Positions 33,689 to 45,332 are shown, counted from the stretch's first letter. The stretch: DNA of 64,000 bases from DASUAS01 sp963809795 (GCA_963809795.1 CAWELN010000007.1:62001-126000), one strand, 5' to 3'. The notes: generated by a model from the sequence alone, not told the origin. Program-made: numbers and translations.

Positions 33689-35484
33689 GTCGCGCACTCC
33701 GAGTCGCCGACCTCGGCCACGTACGGCCCGGTCTCGTCGAAGTCGATGTAGTAGTCCGGCGCTTCTTCGGGCGTGGGGAACTGGTCGAGGTCGGTGAGGG
33801 TCTTGCCCACGACCGCGGCGCCACCGGCCCGTTCGAGCCAGGACGAGAACGTCTCGCCCGCATCGCGCTCACCGGCGAACTGCTCGACGACCCGCACCAC
33901 GGCTTCGGACGCCCGCTTGGCCGGGAGCTTCGAGGCCTTCTTGCCGAACGCGATCGTCATGTTGGTGACGTGGCCGCCGAGCTCCATCTGGTAGCCGGGT
34001 GCGGCGCGCCCGTGCGCACGCCGCTCGAGGCCGAGGAACCCGATGTCGGCGATGTGGTGCTGGCCGCACGAGTTGGTGCAACCGGAGATGTTGATGCGCA
34101 CGCCGCCCACCTCGGCGAGGCCGGCCTTCTCGAGCGCGTCGCCGATGTCGGCCGCGAGGCCGCGCGACTGCGTGACCGCCAGATTGCACGTGTCGGCGCC
34201 CGGGCACGACACGACGTCGCGCGCGAGCTCGGCGCCCGCTTCGGCCATCCCGTGCTCCGCCAGCCGCGCGTGCAGGTCGGGGAGCTGCTCCTCGGTGAGG
34301 CCGCGCAGCGCGAAGTTCTGCCGGTTGGTGATGCGCACCTCGATGCCGAAGTCGCGCTGGATCTGGGCGAGCGCCCGGAACTGCGCGGTGGTGATGTCGC
34401 CGAGGCGGCAGTACGCGTACGCGCTCACGGTGCCGTTGGCCCGGCCCCGCACGACGTTGGCGGTGTCCCACTGCTGGAGCGGGGTGAGGCCCTTGAACTG
34501 GACCGGCGTGGCGCCGGAGCCGATGAGCCCGCCGTCGGCGCTCACCGCGGTGCCCATGCCGGCGGGCGCGTCGCCCTGCTCCTGCACGACCGTGGGGACG
34601 CCACCCGGCCACGACGACGACGCGGGCAGGAACTTCCGCTCCTTGAAGATGCGCTCGCGCAGCTCGTCCTCACCCATGGTGTCGACCAGCCACTTCATGC
34701 GGGCCCGCAACTTGTTGTCACGATTGCCGTGGTGGTCCTGCACCCGGAGCATCGCCTCGATGGTGGGGAGGAGGTCCTCCCGCGAGGTGAACTCCTCGAG
34801 CGCGAGCGCGGGGTGCGGGTTCGCACCGAGGCCGCCGGCCATGAACACCCGGAAGCCGGGCTCGACGGTGCCGTCGGGACGCGGGCGGTTGACCGCGATC
34901 ACGCCGACGTCGTTGAACATCGCCTGGCCGCAGTCGGTGGCGCAGCCGGAGAAGTTGATCTTGAACTTGCGCGGCATGCGCTGCGCGATCGGGTTGCGCA
35001 GGAAGAGGTCCTTGGTCGCCTCGGCCCACGGGCTGATGTCGAGCACCTCGTAGGGGCAGGCCCCGGCGAGGTGGCAGCCGGTGACGTTGCGCACGGTGTC
35101 GCCGCACGCTTCCCGGCTGGTGAGCCCGACCGACGCGAGGAGCCGGAGCGCCTCGGCGGTGTCCTCGAGCTGCACGAAGTGGAACTGGGTGTTCTGCCTG
35201 GTGGTGAGGTGGCCCCAGCCCCGGGAGTACGTCTCGGCGATGTGGCCGAGCATCTCGAGCTGGTCGGGCTCGACCTTGCCGTAGGGGATCTTCACCCGGA
35301 GCATCTGGTTGTGGCCGCCCTGGCGCTGGCCGTAGATGCCCTGGTTGAGCCGGAACACGCGGAACGTGTCGTCGTCGATCTCGCCGGCGAGGTAGCGCTG
35401 GACGCCGTCCTCGAACTTCACCAGCTCGGCCTCGATCTCCGGATCCAGGGGCTGGGTGCGGAGCTCTCGCACATCGATCGCCAT
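33685..35484 (-). CDS. sir: Ferredoxin-type sulfite/nitrite reductase (siroheme, [4Fe-4S])
   Basis: A 599-residue siroheme reductase, expected to reduce sulfite to sulfide with ferredoxin. The duplicated ferrite-reductase halves are visible: FRLNQGIYGQRQGGHNQMLR and WGHLTTRQNTQFHFVQLED in the first, ITNRQNFALRGL in the second. Cluster and siroheme cysteines are in SCPGADTCNLAVTQS and NISGCTNSCGQHH. The adjacent cysH favours sulfite over nitrite. The ATG lies next to an A+T-rich divergent promoter region shared with proS. Confidence 0.93.
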   Translation of the reverse strand: MAIDVRELRTQPLDPEIEAELVKFEDGVQRYLAGEIDDDTFRVFRLNQGIYGQRQGGHNQMLRVKIPYGKVEPDQLEMLGHIAETYSRGWGHLTTRQNTQFHFVQLEDTAEALRLLASVGLTSREACGDTVRNVTGCHLAGACPYEVLDISPWAEATKDLFLRNPIAQRMPRKFKINFSGCATDCGQAMFNDVGVIAVNRPRPDGTVEPGFRVFMAGGLGANPHPALALEEFTSREDLLPTIEAMLRVQDHHGNRDNKLRARMKWLVDTMGEDELRERIFKERKFLPASSSWPGGVPTVVQEQGDAPAGMGTAVSADGGLIGSGATPVQFKGLTPLQQWDTANVVRGRANGTVSAYAYCRLGDITTAQFRALAQIQRDFGIEVRITNRQNFALRGLTEEQLPDLHARLAEHGMAEAGAELARDVVSCPGADTCNLAVTQSRGLAADIGDALEKAGLAEVGGVRINISGCTNSCGQHHIADIGFLGLERRAHGRAAPGYQMELGGHVTNMTIAFGKKASKLPAKRASEAVVRVVEQFAGERDAGETFSSWLERAGGAAVVGKTLTDLDQFPTPEEAPDYYIDFDETGPYVAEVGDSECAT

Positions 35485-35584
35485 AGCCGACGAATCTATA
35501 AGGTTTTCCCGCTAAATACCAGCGGCGAGGTCGGAAATATTTTCGATCAGATCTGTGGGATTTGGCCGTGGCTACCCTTCGTCC
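35485..35584. promoter_or_regulatory. A+T-rich divergent intergenic region between sir and proS
   Basis: About 100 nt, strikingly A+T-rich for this genome (TATAAGGTTTTCCC, CTAAATACC, GGAAATATTTTCGATC). On the minus strand CTTATAGATTCG offers a TATAGA -10 about 12-17 nt before the sir ATG. A sulfur-responsive regulator might bind here, but I see no operator I can name. Confidence 0.45.
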
Positions 35585-37009
35585 ATGGCGAAGGGTCCGG
35601 TCCTCACCCCCCGTGCCGACGACTTCCCGCGTTGGTACCAGGACGTCCTCCAGAAGGCCCAACTGGCCGAGAACGGTCCCGTCCGGGGGACGATGGTCAT
35701 CCGGCCCTACGGCTACGCCATCTGGGAGCGGATGCAGGCCGAGCTCGACACCCGCATCAAGGCCTGCGGCGCCGAGAACGCCTACTTCCCGCTCTTCATC
35801 CCCGAGTCCTACCTCCAGCGGGAGGCGGAGCACGTCGAGGGCTTCAGCCCCGAGCTGGCGGTGGTCACCTTCGCCGGGGGCAAGGAGCTCGAGGAGCCGG
35901 TCGTCGTCCGGCCCACCAGCGAGACCGTCATCGGCGAGTTCATGGCCAAGTGGATCCAGAGCTACCGCGACCTCCCACTGCTGCTGAACCAGTGGGCCAA
36001 CGTCGTGCGCTGGGAGCTGCGGCCCCGCCTCTTCCTGCGCACCAGCGAGTTCCTCTGGCAGGAGGGCCACACCGCCCACGTCTCCGAGGCCGACGCGCAT
36101 GCGTACGCGACGAGGATCCTCCACGAGGTGTACCAGGACTTCATGGTGCAGGTGTTGGCGATCCCGATCGTGGTCGGCCTCAAGACGCCGGGGGAGCGCT
36201 TCGCCGGCGCGACCAACACGCTCGCGTGCGAGGCGATGATGGGCGACGGCAAAGCGCTCCAGATGGGCACCAGCCACGAGCTCGGCCAGAACTTCGCCCG
36301 GGCGTTCGGCATCGAGTACCTCGACGACACCGGCGCGCAGCAGATGGCGTGGACCACGTCGTGGGGCTCGTCGACCCGGATGGTCGGTGGGCTGATCATG
36401 GCCCACGGCGACGACGACGGCCTCCGCGTGCCGCCCCGGTTGGCGCCCATCCAGGTGGTCGTCCTCGCGGTGCGCGACGAGGGCGACGTCGTGGCGCGCT
36501 GCCGTGCGCTCACCGACGAGCTCTCCGCCGCCGGGATCCGCGCCCAGCTCGACGCGCACGCGGACGTCTCGATGGGCCGGCGGGCGACGGACTGGGAGCT
36601 CAAGGGTGTCCCGGTCCGGCTGGAGGTCGGGCCCCGCGACCTCGCCGACGGCGTGGCCACGCTCGTGCGGCGCATCGTCACCGGCGACGAGGACCGCAAG
36701 ACCGCGGTGCCGCTCGACGGTGTCGCCGGTGCGGTCACCGCCGAGCTCGAGCGCCAGCAGTGCGGGCTGCTCGACGCCGCCACCGCGATGCGCGAGCGGC
36801 GCACCGCCGACGTCACGACCCTGGACGCGGCCCGCGCCGCCGCCGCCGACGGCTGGGCCCGCATCCCCTGGGACGCGGTGGGCGTCGACGGGGAGGGCGA
36901 GCTCGCGCAGGCGGGCGTCACCGTGCGGTGCCTGGTCCGCGCCGACGGCTCCCTGCCCGACACCGTCGACGAGCCCGAGCTGGTGGCCCTCGTGGGCCGC
37001 GCCTACTGA
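35585..37009 (+). CDS. proS: Prolyl-tRNA synthetase, archaeal/eukaryal type
   Basis: ProRS charges tRNA-Pro. The 474-residue protein lacks the bacterial editing insertion and ends in the characteristic C-terminal tyrosine (VALVGRAY), marking the ProS type 3 group used by many Actinobacteria and deep-branching bacteria. Class II motifs are PYGYAIWERMQAELDTRI (motif 1 region), RWELRPRLFLRTSEFLWQEG (motif 2) and GGLIMAHGDDDGLRVPPRLA (motif 3). ATG 35585 is used; upstream in-frame sequence is not similar. The ligase gene follows after 7 nt. Confidence 0.96.
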   Translation: MAKGPVLTPRADDFPRWYQDVLQKAQLAENGPVRGTMVIRPYGYAIWERMQAELDTRIKACGAENAYFPLFIPESYLQREAEHVEGFSPELAVVTFAGGKELEEPVVVRPTSETVIGEFMAKWIQSYRDLPLLLNQWANVVRWELRPRLFLRTSEFLWQEGHTAHVSEADAHAYATRILHEVYQDFMVQVLAIPIVVGLKTPGERFAGATNTLACEAMMGDGKALQMGTSHELGQNFARAFGIEYLDDTGAQQMAWTTSWGSSTRMVGGLIMAHGDDDGLRVPPRLAPIQVVVLAVRDEGDVVARCRALTDELSAAGIRAQLDAHADVSMGRRATDWELKGVPVRLEVGPRDLADGVATLVRRIVTGDEDRKTAVPLDGVAGAVTAELERQQCGLLDAATAMRERRTADVTTLDAARAAAADGWARIPWDAVGVDGEGELAQAGVTVRCLVRADGSLPDTVDEPELVALVGRAY

Positions 37010-37016
37010 GGCCACC

Positions 37017-38105
37017 GTGTTCCCGATCGAGCCCCCGGTGTCGCCGATGCTGGCCAAGCTGGCGCGCGAGCTCCCCACCAGCGGCGGCAAGGCCGGCGAC
37101 TTCCTGTTCGAGCCCAAGTGGGACGGCTTCCGGGCCATCGTGTTCCGCGCCGGCGACGAGATCGAGATCGGCAGCCGCAACGAGCGGCCGCTGACCCGCT
37201 ACTTCCCCGATCTCATCGACCCGTTGCGCGACCAGCTCCCCGAGCGCTGCGTCGTCGACGGCGAGATCGTCATCGCCACCGACCACGGCCTCGACTTCGA
37301 CCTCCTGTCGCTGCGGATCCACCCGGCCGCGTCGCGCGTCGAGATGCTGGCCGGGGAGACGCCGGCTTCGTTCGTCGCGTTCGACTACCTGGCCGAGGGC
37401 GACGACGACCTGCGCGCGCTCCCGTTCCGGGACCGGCGCGCCCGGCTCGAGCGGGCCCTGGCCCACGCGAAGTCGCCGGTGCTGCTCACGCCCGCGACCA
37501 CCGACCGGGCGCTGGCCGAGGAGTGGTTCGAGCGCTTCGAGGGCGCCGGGCTCGACGGCGTCGTCGCCAAGCCGCTCGCCGGCGAGTACGAAGAGGGCAA
37601 GCGGACGATGCAGAAGGTGAAGCACCTGCGCACCGCCGACTGCGTCGTCGGCGGGTTCCGCATGCACAAGGACGGCGCCGGGGTGGGGTCGCTGCTCCTG
37701 GGGCTGTACGACGACGACGCCGTCCTGCACCATGTGGGAGTGGCGAGCAGCTTCTCCGCCGGGACCCGCGCCGAGCTGCTCGGCGAGCTCGAGCCCTACC
37801 GGACCGCCACGCTCGACGGGCACCCGTGGCGTCAGTGGGCCGAGGCCGACGCCGAGGCCGCTTCCTCGGGCCAACAACGCCGGCCCGGCGCGCAGAGCCG
37901 GTGGAACGCGGGCAAGGACCTGTCGTGGGAGCCGTTGCGCATCGAGCTGGTCGCCGAGGTCGCCTACGAGCACCTGCAGGGCGACCGGTTCCGCCACACC
38001 GCGCGCTTCCAGCGGTGGCGCCCGGACCGCACCCCCGCGTCGTGCACCTACGAGCAGCTCGACACGCCCGTCCCGATGGAGCTCAGGGAGATCTTCGGTG
38101 TCTGA
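37017..38105 (+). CDS. ligC: ATP-dependent DNA ligase, LigC type
   Basis: A 362-residue single-enzyme ATP-dependent ligase without the polymerase or nuclease domains of LigD. The nucleotidyl lysine is K34 in FEPKWDGFRAIVF, followed by SRNERPLTRYFPDL, VDGEIVIATDHGLDFDLLS and GLDGVVAKPLAGEYEEGKR. The OB-fold part ends with RWNAGKDLSWEPLRIELVAE. LigC assists base-excision or backup end joining in mycobacteria. A GTG starts 7 nt after proS. It overlaps the next gene by 8 nt. Confidence 0.92.
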   Translation: MFPIEPPVSPMLAKLARELPTSGGKAGDFLFEPKWDGFRAIVFRAGDEIEIGSRNERPLTRYFPDLIDPLRDQLPERCVVDGEIVIATDHGLDFDLLSLRIHPAASRVEMLAGETPASFVAFDYLAEGDDDLRALPFRDRRARLERALAHAKSPVLLTPATTDRALAEEWFERFEGAGLDGVVAKPLAGEYEEGKRTMQKVKHLRTADCVVGGFRMHKDGAGVGSLLLGLYDDDAVLHHVGVASSFSAGTRAELLGELEPYRTATLDGHPWRQWAEADAEAASSGQQRRPGAQSRWNAGKDLSWEPLRIELVAEVAYEHLQGDRFRHTARFQRWRPDRTPASCTYEQLDTPVPMELREIFGV

Positions 38106-38370
38106 CCGCGATTCCGGACCCTCGGTCGGCACGCTCGCCGGCCAGCTCGGCTACATGTTCGAGGACGACCCGTCGCTCCGCGACGCGCCCGTCGCCCAGC
38201 TGGTGGCCCGCCTCAACGAGGAGGATCGGCTGGCCCGGGCGATCGCCAAGTACCCGAACCACACCGACGCCGAGATCCACGGCCACCTCGCCGAGTTCCA
38301 CGACCGGATCGGCGCGGTCGACGTGGAGAAGGCCCGCCGCCAGGCCCTCGGCGAGGTCGACGAGGGCTGA
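38098..38370 (+). CDS. Hypothetical small alpha-helical protein
   Basis: A 90-residue soluble, acidic protein with no family I recognise. It has no signal, membrane helix or metal motif. Sequence such as FEDDPSLRDAPVAQLVARLN and KYPNHTDAEIHGHLAEFHDR suggests helices and a possible His/Asp patch. The GTG start lies within the end of ligC (8-nt overlap), so it is likely co-translated with the ligase. It is the last gene before the rimP leader. Confidence 0.6.
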   Translation: MSDRDSGPSVGTLAGQLGYMFEDDPSLRDAPVAQLVARLNEEDRLARAIAKYPNHTDAEIHGHLAEFHDRIGAVDVEKARRQALGEVDEG

Positions 38371-38427
38371 TCGGGCGCCGCCCGGTTCGCGGGATTTGTC
38401 CACCGGAAAACCACGCGCGGGGTCGGG

Positions 38428-38433
38428 TATACT
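38428..38433 (+). promoter_or_regulatory. -10 element of the rimP-nusA-infB operon
   Basis: TATACT, the best -10 hexamer in the window, preceded by GGG. No matching -35 lies 16-18 nt upstream (TTGTCC at about 38396 is too far), so it may work as an extended -10 or with a GGAAAA element. The transcript leader would be about 120 nt and contains a terminator. Confidence 0.5.
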
Positions 38434-38486
38434 CACCTGGTTCGGTAGGTAGACGAGACCCACCGGTCCCCAGCGGTCCGTAGGAG

Positions 38487-38511
38487 ACGTGGGCGCAAGC
38501 CCACGTTTTTT
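38487..38511 (+). terminator. Intrinsic terminator in the rimP leader (candidate attenuator)
   Basis: A perfect 8-bp stem ACGTGGGC/ACGT-complement (38487-38494 with 38499-38506) closed by a GCAA loop and followed by a T-run (to 38511). It lies between the TATACT promoter and the rimP start, so it terminates leader RNA before the operon. CCCAC at 38459-38463 can pair with GTGGG at 38489-38493, breaking the terminator stem; this allows an antiterminator form. NusA feedback is a plausible control (inference). Confidence 0.8.
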
Positions 38512-38557
38512 CTTGCCACCAGGGAGCCGGAGAACGACGTTGAAAGGCGGGTGGATC

Positions 38558-39118
38558 ATGGACATCGAGACGGTCGTGCGATCCGTGGAACCCGTCGTCG
38601 GCGCCCTCGGCCTCTCGCTCTACGACGTCGAGCTGAGCGGCTCGGGCCGGGCGCGCGTGCTGCGCGTGCTCGTCGACCGGACCGGCGGCATCGACCTCGA
38701 CGGCATCGCCGCCGCCACCGAGGCCATCTCGCCCGCGCTCGACCGTCCGCCGCTCGACTCGCTCGTCCCCGGGCCCTACGCGCTCGAGGTCAGCAGCCCC
38801 GGACTGGAACGGCCGTTGCGCACGCCGGCGCACTTCGGCGCCGCGGTCGGCGAGACGGTCTCGGTGAAGACCCGGGCCGGCGACGACCGTCCCACCCGGC
38901 GCGTGCGCGGGGTGGTCACCGGCGCGGGCGAGTCCGGCTTCGACCTCGCCCTCGACGACGGCGGCACCGAGCACCTCCGCTACGACGACGTCGCGCAGGC
39001 GCGCACGGTGTTCGAGTGGGGCCCGCAGCCGAAGCGGGGACGAACCAAGACGACCAGCAACTCCCGGAAAGCCAGCACCATGAACACCACCTCCCAGACG
39101 GAACCGGTACGGCCATGA
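38558..39118 (+). CDS. rimP: Ribosome maturation factor RimP
   Basis: RimP acts early in 30S assembly. The 186-residue protein has VVRSVEPVVGALGLSLYDVE at its start, the conserved GIDLDGIAAATEAISPALD and YALEVSSPGLERPLRTPAHF, and a C-terminal Sm-like part (FDLALDDGGTEHLRYDDVAQ). Past about residue 155 a basic Ser/Thr tail extends it. ATG 38558 is used; a TTG six codons upstream is less likely. The nusA ATG overlaps its stop. Confidence 0.93.
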   Translation: MDIETVVRSVEPVVGALGLSLYDVELSGSGRARVLRVLVDRTGGIDLDGIAAATEAISPALDRPPLDSLVPGPYALEVSSPGLERPLRTPAHFGAAVGETVSVKTRAGDDRPTRRVRGVVTGAGESGFDLALDDGGTEHLRYDDVAQARTVFEWGPQPKRGRTKTTSNSRKASTMNTTSQTEPVRP

Positions 39119-40444
39119 ACTCCGACATGATGGAGGCGCTCGAGAACATCGAGCGCGAGAAGGGCATCTCGATCGAGATCATGCTCGAGGCGCTCGCGAA
39201 CGCGCTGCTCACCGCCTACAAGCGCATGCCCGACGCCGCCGAGGAGGCGCTGGTCGAGATCGACATGGAGACCGGCGCGATCAAGGTGATCGCCCAGGAG
39301 CTCGACGAGGACGGCAACGTCACCCGCGAGTGGGACGACACTCCCGACGACTTCGGTCGCATCGCCGCCCAGACCGCCAAGCAGGTCATCTTCCAGCGCA
39401 TCCGCGAGGCGGAGCGCGAGATGAAGTACGAGGAGTACGCGGGCCGCGAGGGCGACATCGTCACCGGCATCATCCAGCAGACCGACGCCCGCTACACGCT
39501 GCTCGACCTCGGCAAGGTCGAAGCCCTGCTCCCGCAGGCCGAGCAGGTGCAGAACGAGCACTACGACCACGGCAGCCGGCTGAAGGCCTACATCGTCGAG
39601 GTGCGCAAGACGGCCAAGGGCCCGCAGATCGTCGTGTCGCGCACGCACCCCGGCCTGGTGAAGCGGCTGTTCGAGCTGGAGGTGCCGGAGATCGTCGACG
39701 GCGTCGTCGAGCTCAAGGCGATCGCGCGGGAGCCCGGCCACCGCACCAAGCTCGCGGTGGCGTCGAACGACAACAACGTCGACCCGGTCGGCGCCTGTGT
39801 CGGCGCGCGCGGCTCGCGCGTCCGCATGGTCGTCAACGAGCTGCGCGGTGAGAAGGTCGACATCGTTCCCTACAGCGACGACGCGTCGGAGTTCGTGATG
39901 AAGGCGCTGGCACCGGCGCGCGTGCGCGAGGTCCGGATCCACCCCGACACCGGCACCGCCGAGGTGATCGTCCCCGACTTCCAGCTCTCGCTGGCCATCG
40001 GCAAGGAAGGTCAGAACGCGCGTCTCGCCGCGCGCCTCACCGGTTGGCGCGTCGACATCAAGAGCGAGACCCAGCTGGCGGAGGAGGAGTCCGGCGGCGG
40101 CGTCGAGTACGCCGAGGGCGAGTGGGTCACCAACGACAGCGGCGAGCTCGTGTGGCAGCCGGCCGAGGGCGGCGAGGCCATCTCTGCCGCCGAGGCGGGC
40201 TACGCGGCGCCGGTGCCGCCGGTCGGTGAGGGCGAAGCCGCGGCCGGCGACGGCGCCCCGACGGCGGCCCCGGCAACGGCCGAGGCCCCGGCAACGGCGG
40301 AGGCCCCGGCAACGGCGGAGGCCCCGGCAACGGCGGAGGCCCCGGCCGAGGCCCCGGCAACCGGCCGAGGCCGACGAGGAAGTGCCGGCGCCCGTCGGGG
40401 GCGAGCCGGTCACGGTCGATTCGACGGAGGGGGCTGACGGCTAG
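39115..40444 (+). CDS. nusA: Transcription termination/antitermination factor NusA (one extra base near the 3' end)
   Basis: NusA binds RNA polymerase and modulates pausing, termination and rRNA antitermination. The N-terminal domain (MMEALENIEREKGISIEIML, ALANALLTAYKRMPDAAEEA), S1 domain (YAGREGDIVTGIIQQTDARY) and two KH domains (CVGARGSRVRMVVNELRGEK, LAIGKEGQNARLAARLTGW) are intact. The C-terminus is an Ala/Pro/Thr repeat. In it the unit GCAACGGCCGAG appears once as GCAACCGGCCGAG (about 40359-40363). Dropping the extra C leads to EADEEVPAPVGGEPVTVDST and the stop at 40444, about 442 residues. Confidence 0.94.
40267..40369 (+). repeat. 18-nt tandem repeat encoding APATAE in the nusA tail
   Basis: Four consecutive 18-nt units of GCCCCGGCAACGGC(C/G)GAG run from 40267 to 40338, followed by a 12-nt partial unit and one further unit carrying an extra C. 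The first unit has CCGAG, the next three CGGAG. Encoded residues are A-P-A-T-A-E repeats. Confidence 0.9.
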
Positions 40445-40706
40445 CGCGCGAGGGGTCAAGCCCGTCCGCACCTGCATCGGGTGCCGGCGGGTGGCGGCCG
40501 TGGAGGAGTTGGTGCGGATCCGTCGCACCCCGGCCGGGCTGGAGCCCGGAGCGGGACCGGGACGGGGTGCCTGGCTCTGCCGGGACCATCCGGCGGACTG
40601 CCTCGACGAGGCGCAACGACGGCGAGCCGTCGGCCGGGCGCTACGCACCACGATCGAGGACGACGACATCCGCCGTCTGCGCGCGAAACTGATGCCCGAG
40701 AAGTAG
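40434..40706 (+). CDS. ylxR: YlxR family RNA-binding protein
   Basis: A ~90-residue nucleic-acid-binding protein found between nusA and infB. The hallmark PVRTCIGCRRVAAVEELVRI and GPGRGAWLCRDHPADCLDEA, then RRRAVGRALRTTI, are intact. The frame lacks any ATG, GTG or TTG before the CIGC motif. The best candidate is a CTG at 40434, right behind GGAGGGGG and overlapping the nusA stop. The true start is therefore uncertain, or another base error may lie here. A GTG at 40491 would cut off the conserved cysteines and is rejected. Confidence 0.85.
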   Translation: MTASARGVKPVRTCIGCRRVAAVEELVRIRRTPAGLEPGAGPGRGAWLCRDHPADCLDEAQRRRAVGRALRTTIEDDDIRRLRAKLMPEK

Positions 40707-40724
40707 AGGAAGAAGGCACCGAGC

Positions 40725-43554
<2,830 letters not shown>

Positions 43555-43584
43555 CGCCGCGGCCGCGACCTGAGTGCCGACTGA

Positions 43585-43604
43585 GCGGGCCGCGGTCGGC
43601 CCGC
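43585..43604 (+). terminator. Hairpin after infB
   Basis: A perfect 8-bp stem GCGGGCCG/CGGCCCGC with a CGGT loop 30 nt after the infB stop. No T-tract follows, as is common in G+C-rich actinobacteria. TAGCGT at 43618-43623 is a -10 candidate for the following FKBP gene. Confidence 0.45.
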
Positions 43605-43658
43605 GCCCGGCCGCCGGTAGCGTGCGCAGCTCTCCGCCGTCCACGGAAAGCTGCCGTC

Positions 43659-44594
43659 GTGCGCCGCGCCGCCGTCCTCGTCCTCCTCCTCTCGCTCTCG
43701 TCCGCACTCGCCGCCCTGGGGGTCGCCGCCCCGATGGCCGGAGCGGCGAACGGGCCGCTGGCCGCCGTCACGGTGACCGGCGCGGCCGCGGCCAAGCCCA
43801 CGGTCACCTTCGACACGCCGTTCACGGTGAAGAAGACGACGAACCAGGTGGTCACGGCCGGGACCGGCGCCGCGCTCACCAAGGGCCAGACCATCACCTT
43901 CGACTACGTGCTCGTCGACGGCCGCAGCGGCAAGGAGCTCGAGACCTCGTTCGGGAACACGCCCGGCTCGCTGACCCTCGACCCGTCGAAGACCGCCACC
44001 CAGCTGGTCACGAGCCTCACCGGCAAGACCGTGGGCTCGCGGCTGCTCGTCGCCATCGCGCCCAAGGACGGCCTCGCCAAGCGGCTCAACAACCCCGCGG
44101 TGAAGAAGACCGACACGCTGTTGTTCGTGATCGACGTCAAGAACGTCCGCACGCCGCTCGCCCGCGCCACCGGTGCCCCGGTCGCTCCGGTCGCCGGCCT
44201 GCCCACCGTGAGCCTCGCCGCCAATGGCAAGCCGACCATCACCGTGCCCGCGGGCGCGGCCGCGCCGACCCAATTGGTCACGCAGGCCCTGATCAAGGGC
44301 GCGGGCCCGGCCGTCACCGCCGGCCAGACCATCACCGTCCAGTACACCAGCGTGAAGTGGGACGGCAAGCTGTTCGACTCCACCTGGGACCGCGCGCAGC
44401 CGATCGACACCCCCATCGGCACCGGCACCGTGATCCCCGCGTGGGACGAGGGCCTCGTCGGGCAGACGGTCGGGTCGCAGGTGCTGCTCGTCGTCCCGCC
44501 CGACAAGGGCTACGGCACCTCGGGCAGCAGCGACGGAAAGGTCAAGGGCACCGACACGCTCGTGTTCGTGATCGACATCCTCGACGCGTACTGA
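43659..44594 (+). CDS. Secreted tandem FKBP-type peptidyl-prolyl isomerase
   Basis: A 311-residue exported protein with a signal peptide (VLVLLLSLSSALAALGVAAP) and two FKBP-like domains. The first (TKGQTITFDYVLVDGRSGKE ... VKKTDTLLFVIDVKNV) is divergent. The second (AGQTITVQYTSVKWDGKLFD ... VIPAWDEGLVGQTVGSQVLL, then PPDKGYGTSGS) keeps the active-site pattern better. Likely a folding catalyst for exported proteins. It stands where ylxP normally follows infB, with its own -10, and converges with the YhhN gene with only 1 nt between stops. Confidence 0.88.
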   Translation: MRRAAVLVLLLSLSSALAALGVAAPMAGAANGPLAAVTVTGAAAAKPTVTFDTPFTVKKTTNQVVTAGTGAALTKGQTITFDYVLVDGRSGKELETSFGNTPGSLTLDPSKTATQLVTSLTGKTVGSRLLVAIAPKDGLAKRLNNPAVKKTDTLLFVIDVKNVRTPLARATGAPVAPVAGLPTVSLAANGKPTITVPAGAAAPTQLVTQALIKGAGPAVTAGQTITVQYTSVKWDGKLFDSTWDRAQPIDTPIGTGTVIPAWDEGLVGQTVGSQVLLVVPPDKGYGTSGSSDGKVKGTDTLVFVIDILDAY

Positions 44595-44595
44595 T

Positions 44596-45231
44596 TCACA
44601 CGAGGCTCAGCACCAGGCCGGCCAGCGCCAGGTGGTAGGTGACCATCACCGCGACCGGTCCCCACGGGCGCGGCGCGACGAAGCGGGTCTCGGCGATGAG
44701 CGCATCCGACCCGAGGAAGAGCACCGCGCCCGCAATGGCCCAGGCGTTGCCCACCGCGATGGCGACCGTCACCATCGCACCGATGACGATCACGTAGCCG
44801 ATCACGGGCGCGATGAGCGCCGCCTGCCCGTGCGCGCGCATCGCCCGCACGAAGCGCACCGCGAGCGGGACCGCGACGAGCGCGACGACGGCCGCTCCGA
44901 TCCCCAGGCGGGTGCCGGCGGCGCCGAGGGTGGCGAACCCGATGGTGAAGCACACCTGCGCGACCACGAACGCGGCGAGGCCACCGAGGAAGGCGTCCCG
45001 CGGGAGCATCAGCAGCACGTCGCCGACGAGACATGCCGCCAGCGCGGCGACGAACCAGGCGCGCTGGGTGCCGGACGTGGGATCCAACGCCAGCGCGGTC
45101 CCCAGGAACGCCACCGTCGCCGCCGGCTTGCACGCGTACTCCAGCGACGTCCGGCCGGTGGCGACTGCGAGCCAGTCGATCGCCGACAGCACCAACGCCA
45201 CGGCGAGGAGCACGGCGGCGCTTTGGGTCAC
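44596..45231 (-). CDS. YhhN family (lysoplasmalogenase-like) membrane protein
   Basis: A 211-residue membrane protein with about seven or eight helices. Family motifs are SLEYACKPAATVAFLGTALA near the start, CLVGDVLLMLPRDAFLGGLA, and AVLFLGSDALIAETRFV with TYHLALAGLVLSL at the end. Human TMEM86 members cleave lysoplasmalogens; bacterial members are poorly studied, so the reaction here is only inferred. The GTG start diverges from the DUF222-HNH gene across a 229-nt gap. Confidence 0.82.
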   Translation of the reverse strand: MTQSAAVLLAVALVLSAIDWLAVATGRTSLEYACKPAATVAFLGTALALDPTSGTQRAWFVAALAACLVGDVLLMLPRDAFLGGLAAFVVAQVCFTIGFATLGAAGTRLGIGAAVVALVAVPLAVRFVRAMRAHGQAALIAPVIGYVIVIGAMVTVAIAVGNAWAIAGAVLFLGSDALIAETRFVAPRPWGPVAVMVTYHLALAGLVLSLV

Positions 45232-45332
45232 GCGGTGATCATGGCCTGAGCGGGGCTCGGCGGGTACCGTCCGCCCGCGATGGCGATCGAGCCCGCGGAG
45301 ACGGCTCGCCTGACCGCGAGCGCAGATCTGAC

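Noticed and set aside
33643..37194. A ~1180-residue plus-strand frame running through sir, the divergent gap and proS
   Set aside because: Antisense to sir, then out of frame with proS; composition is that of a G+C shadow and no family is recognisable.
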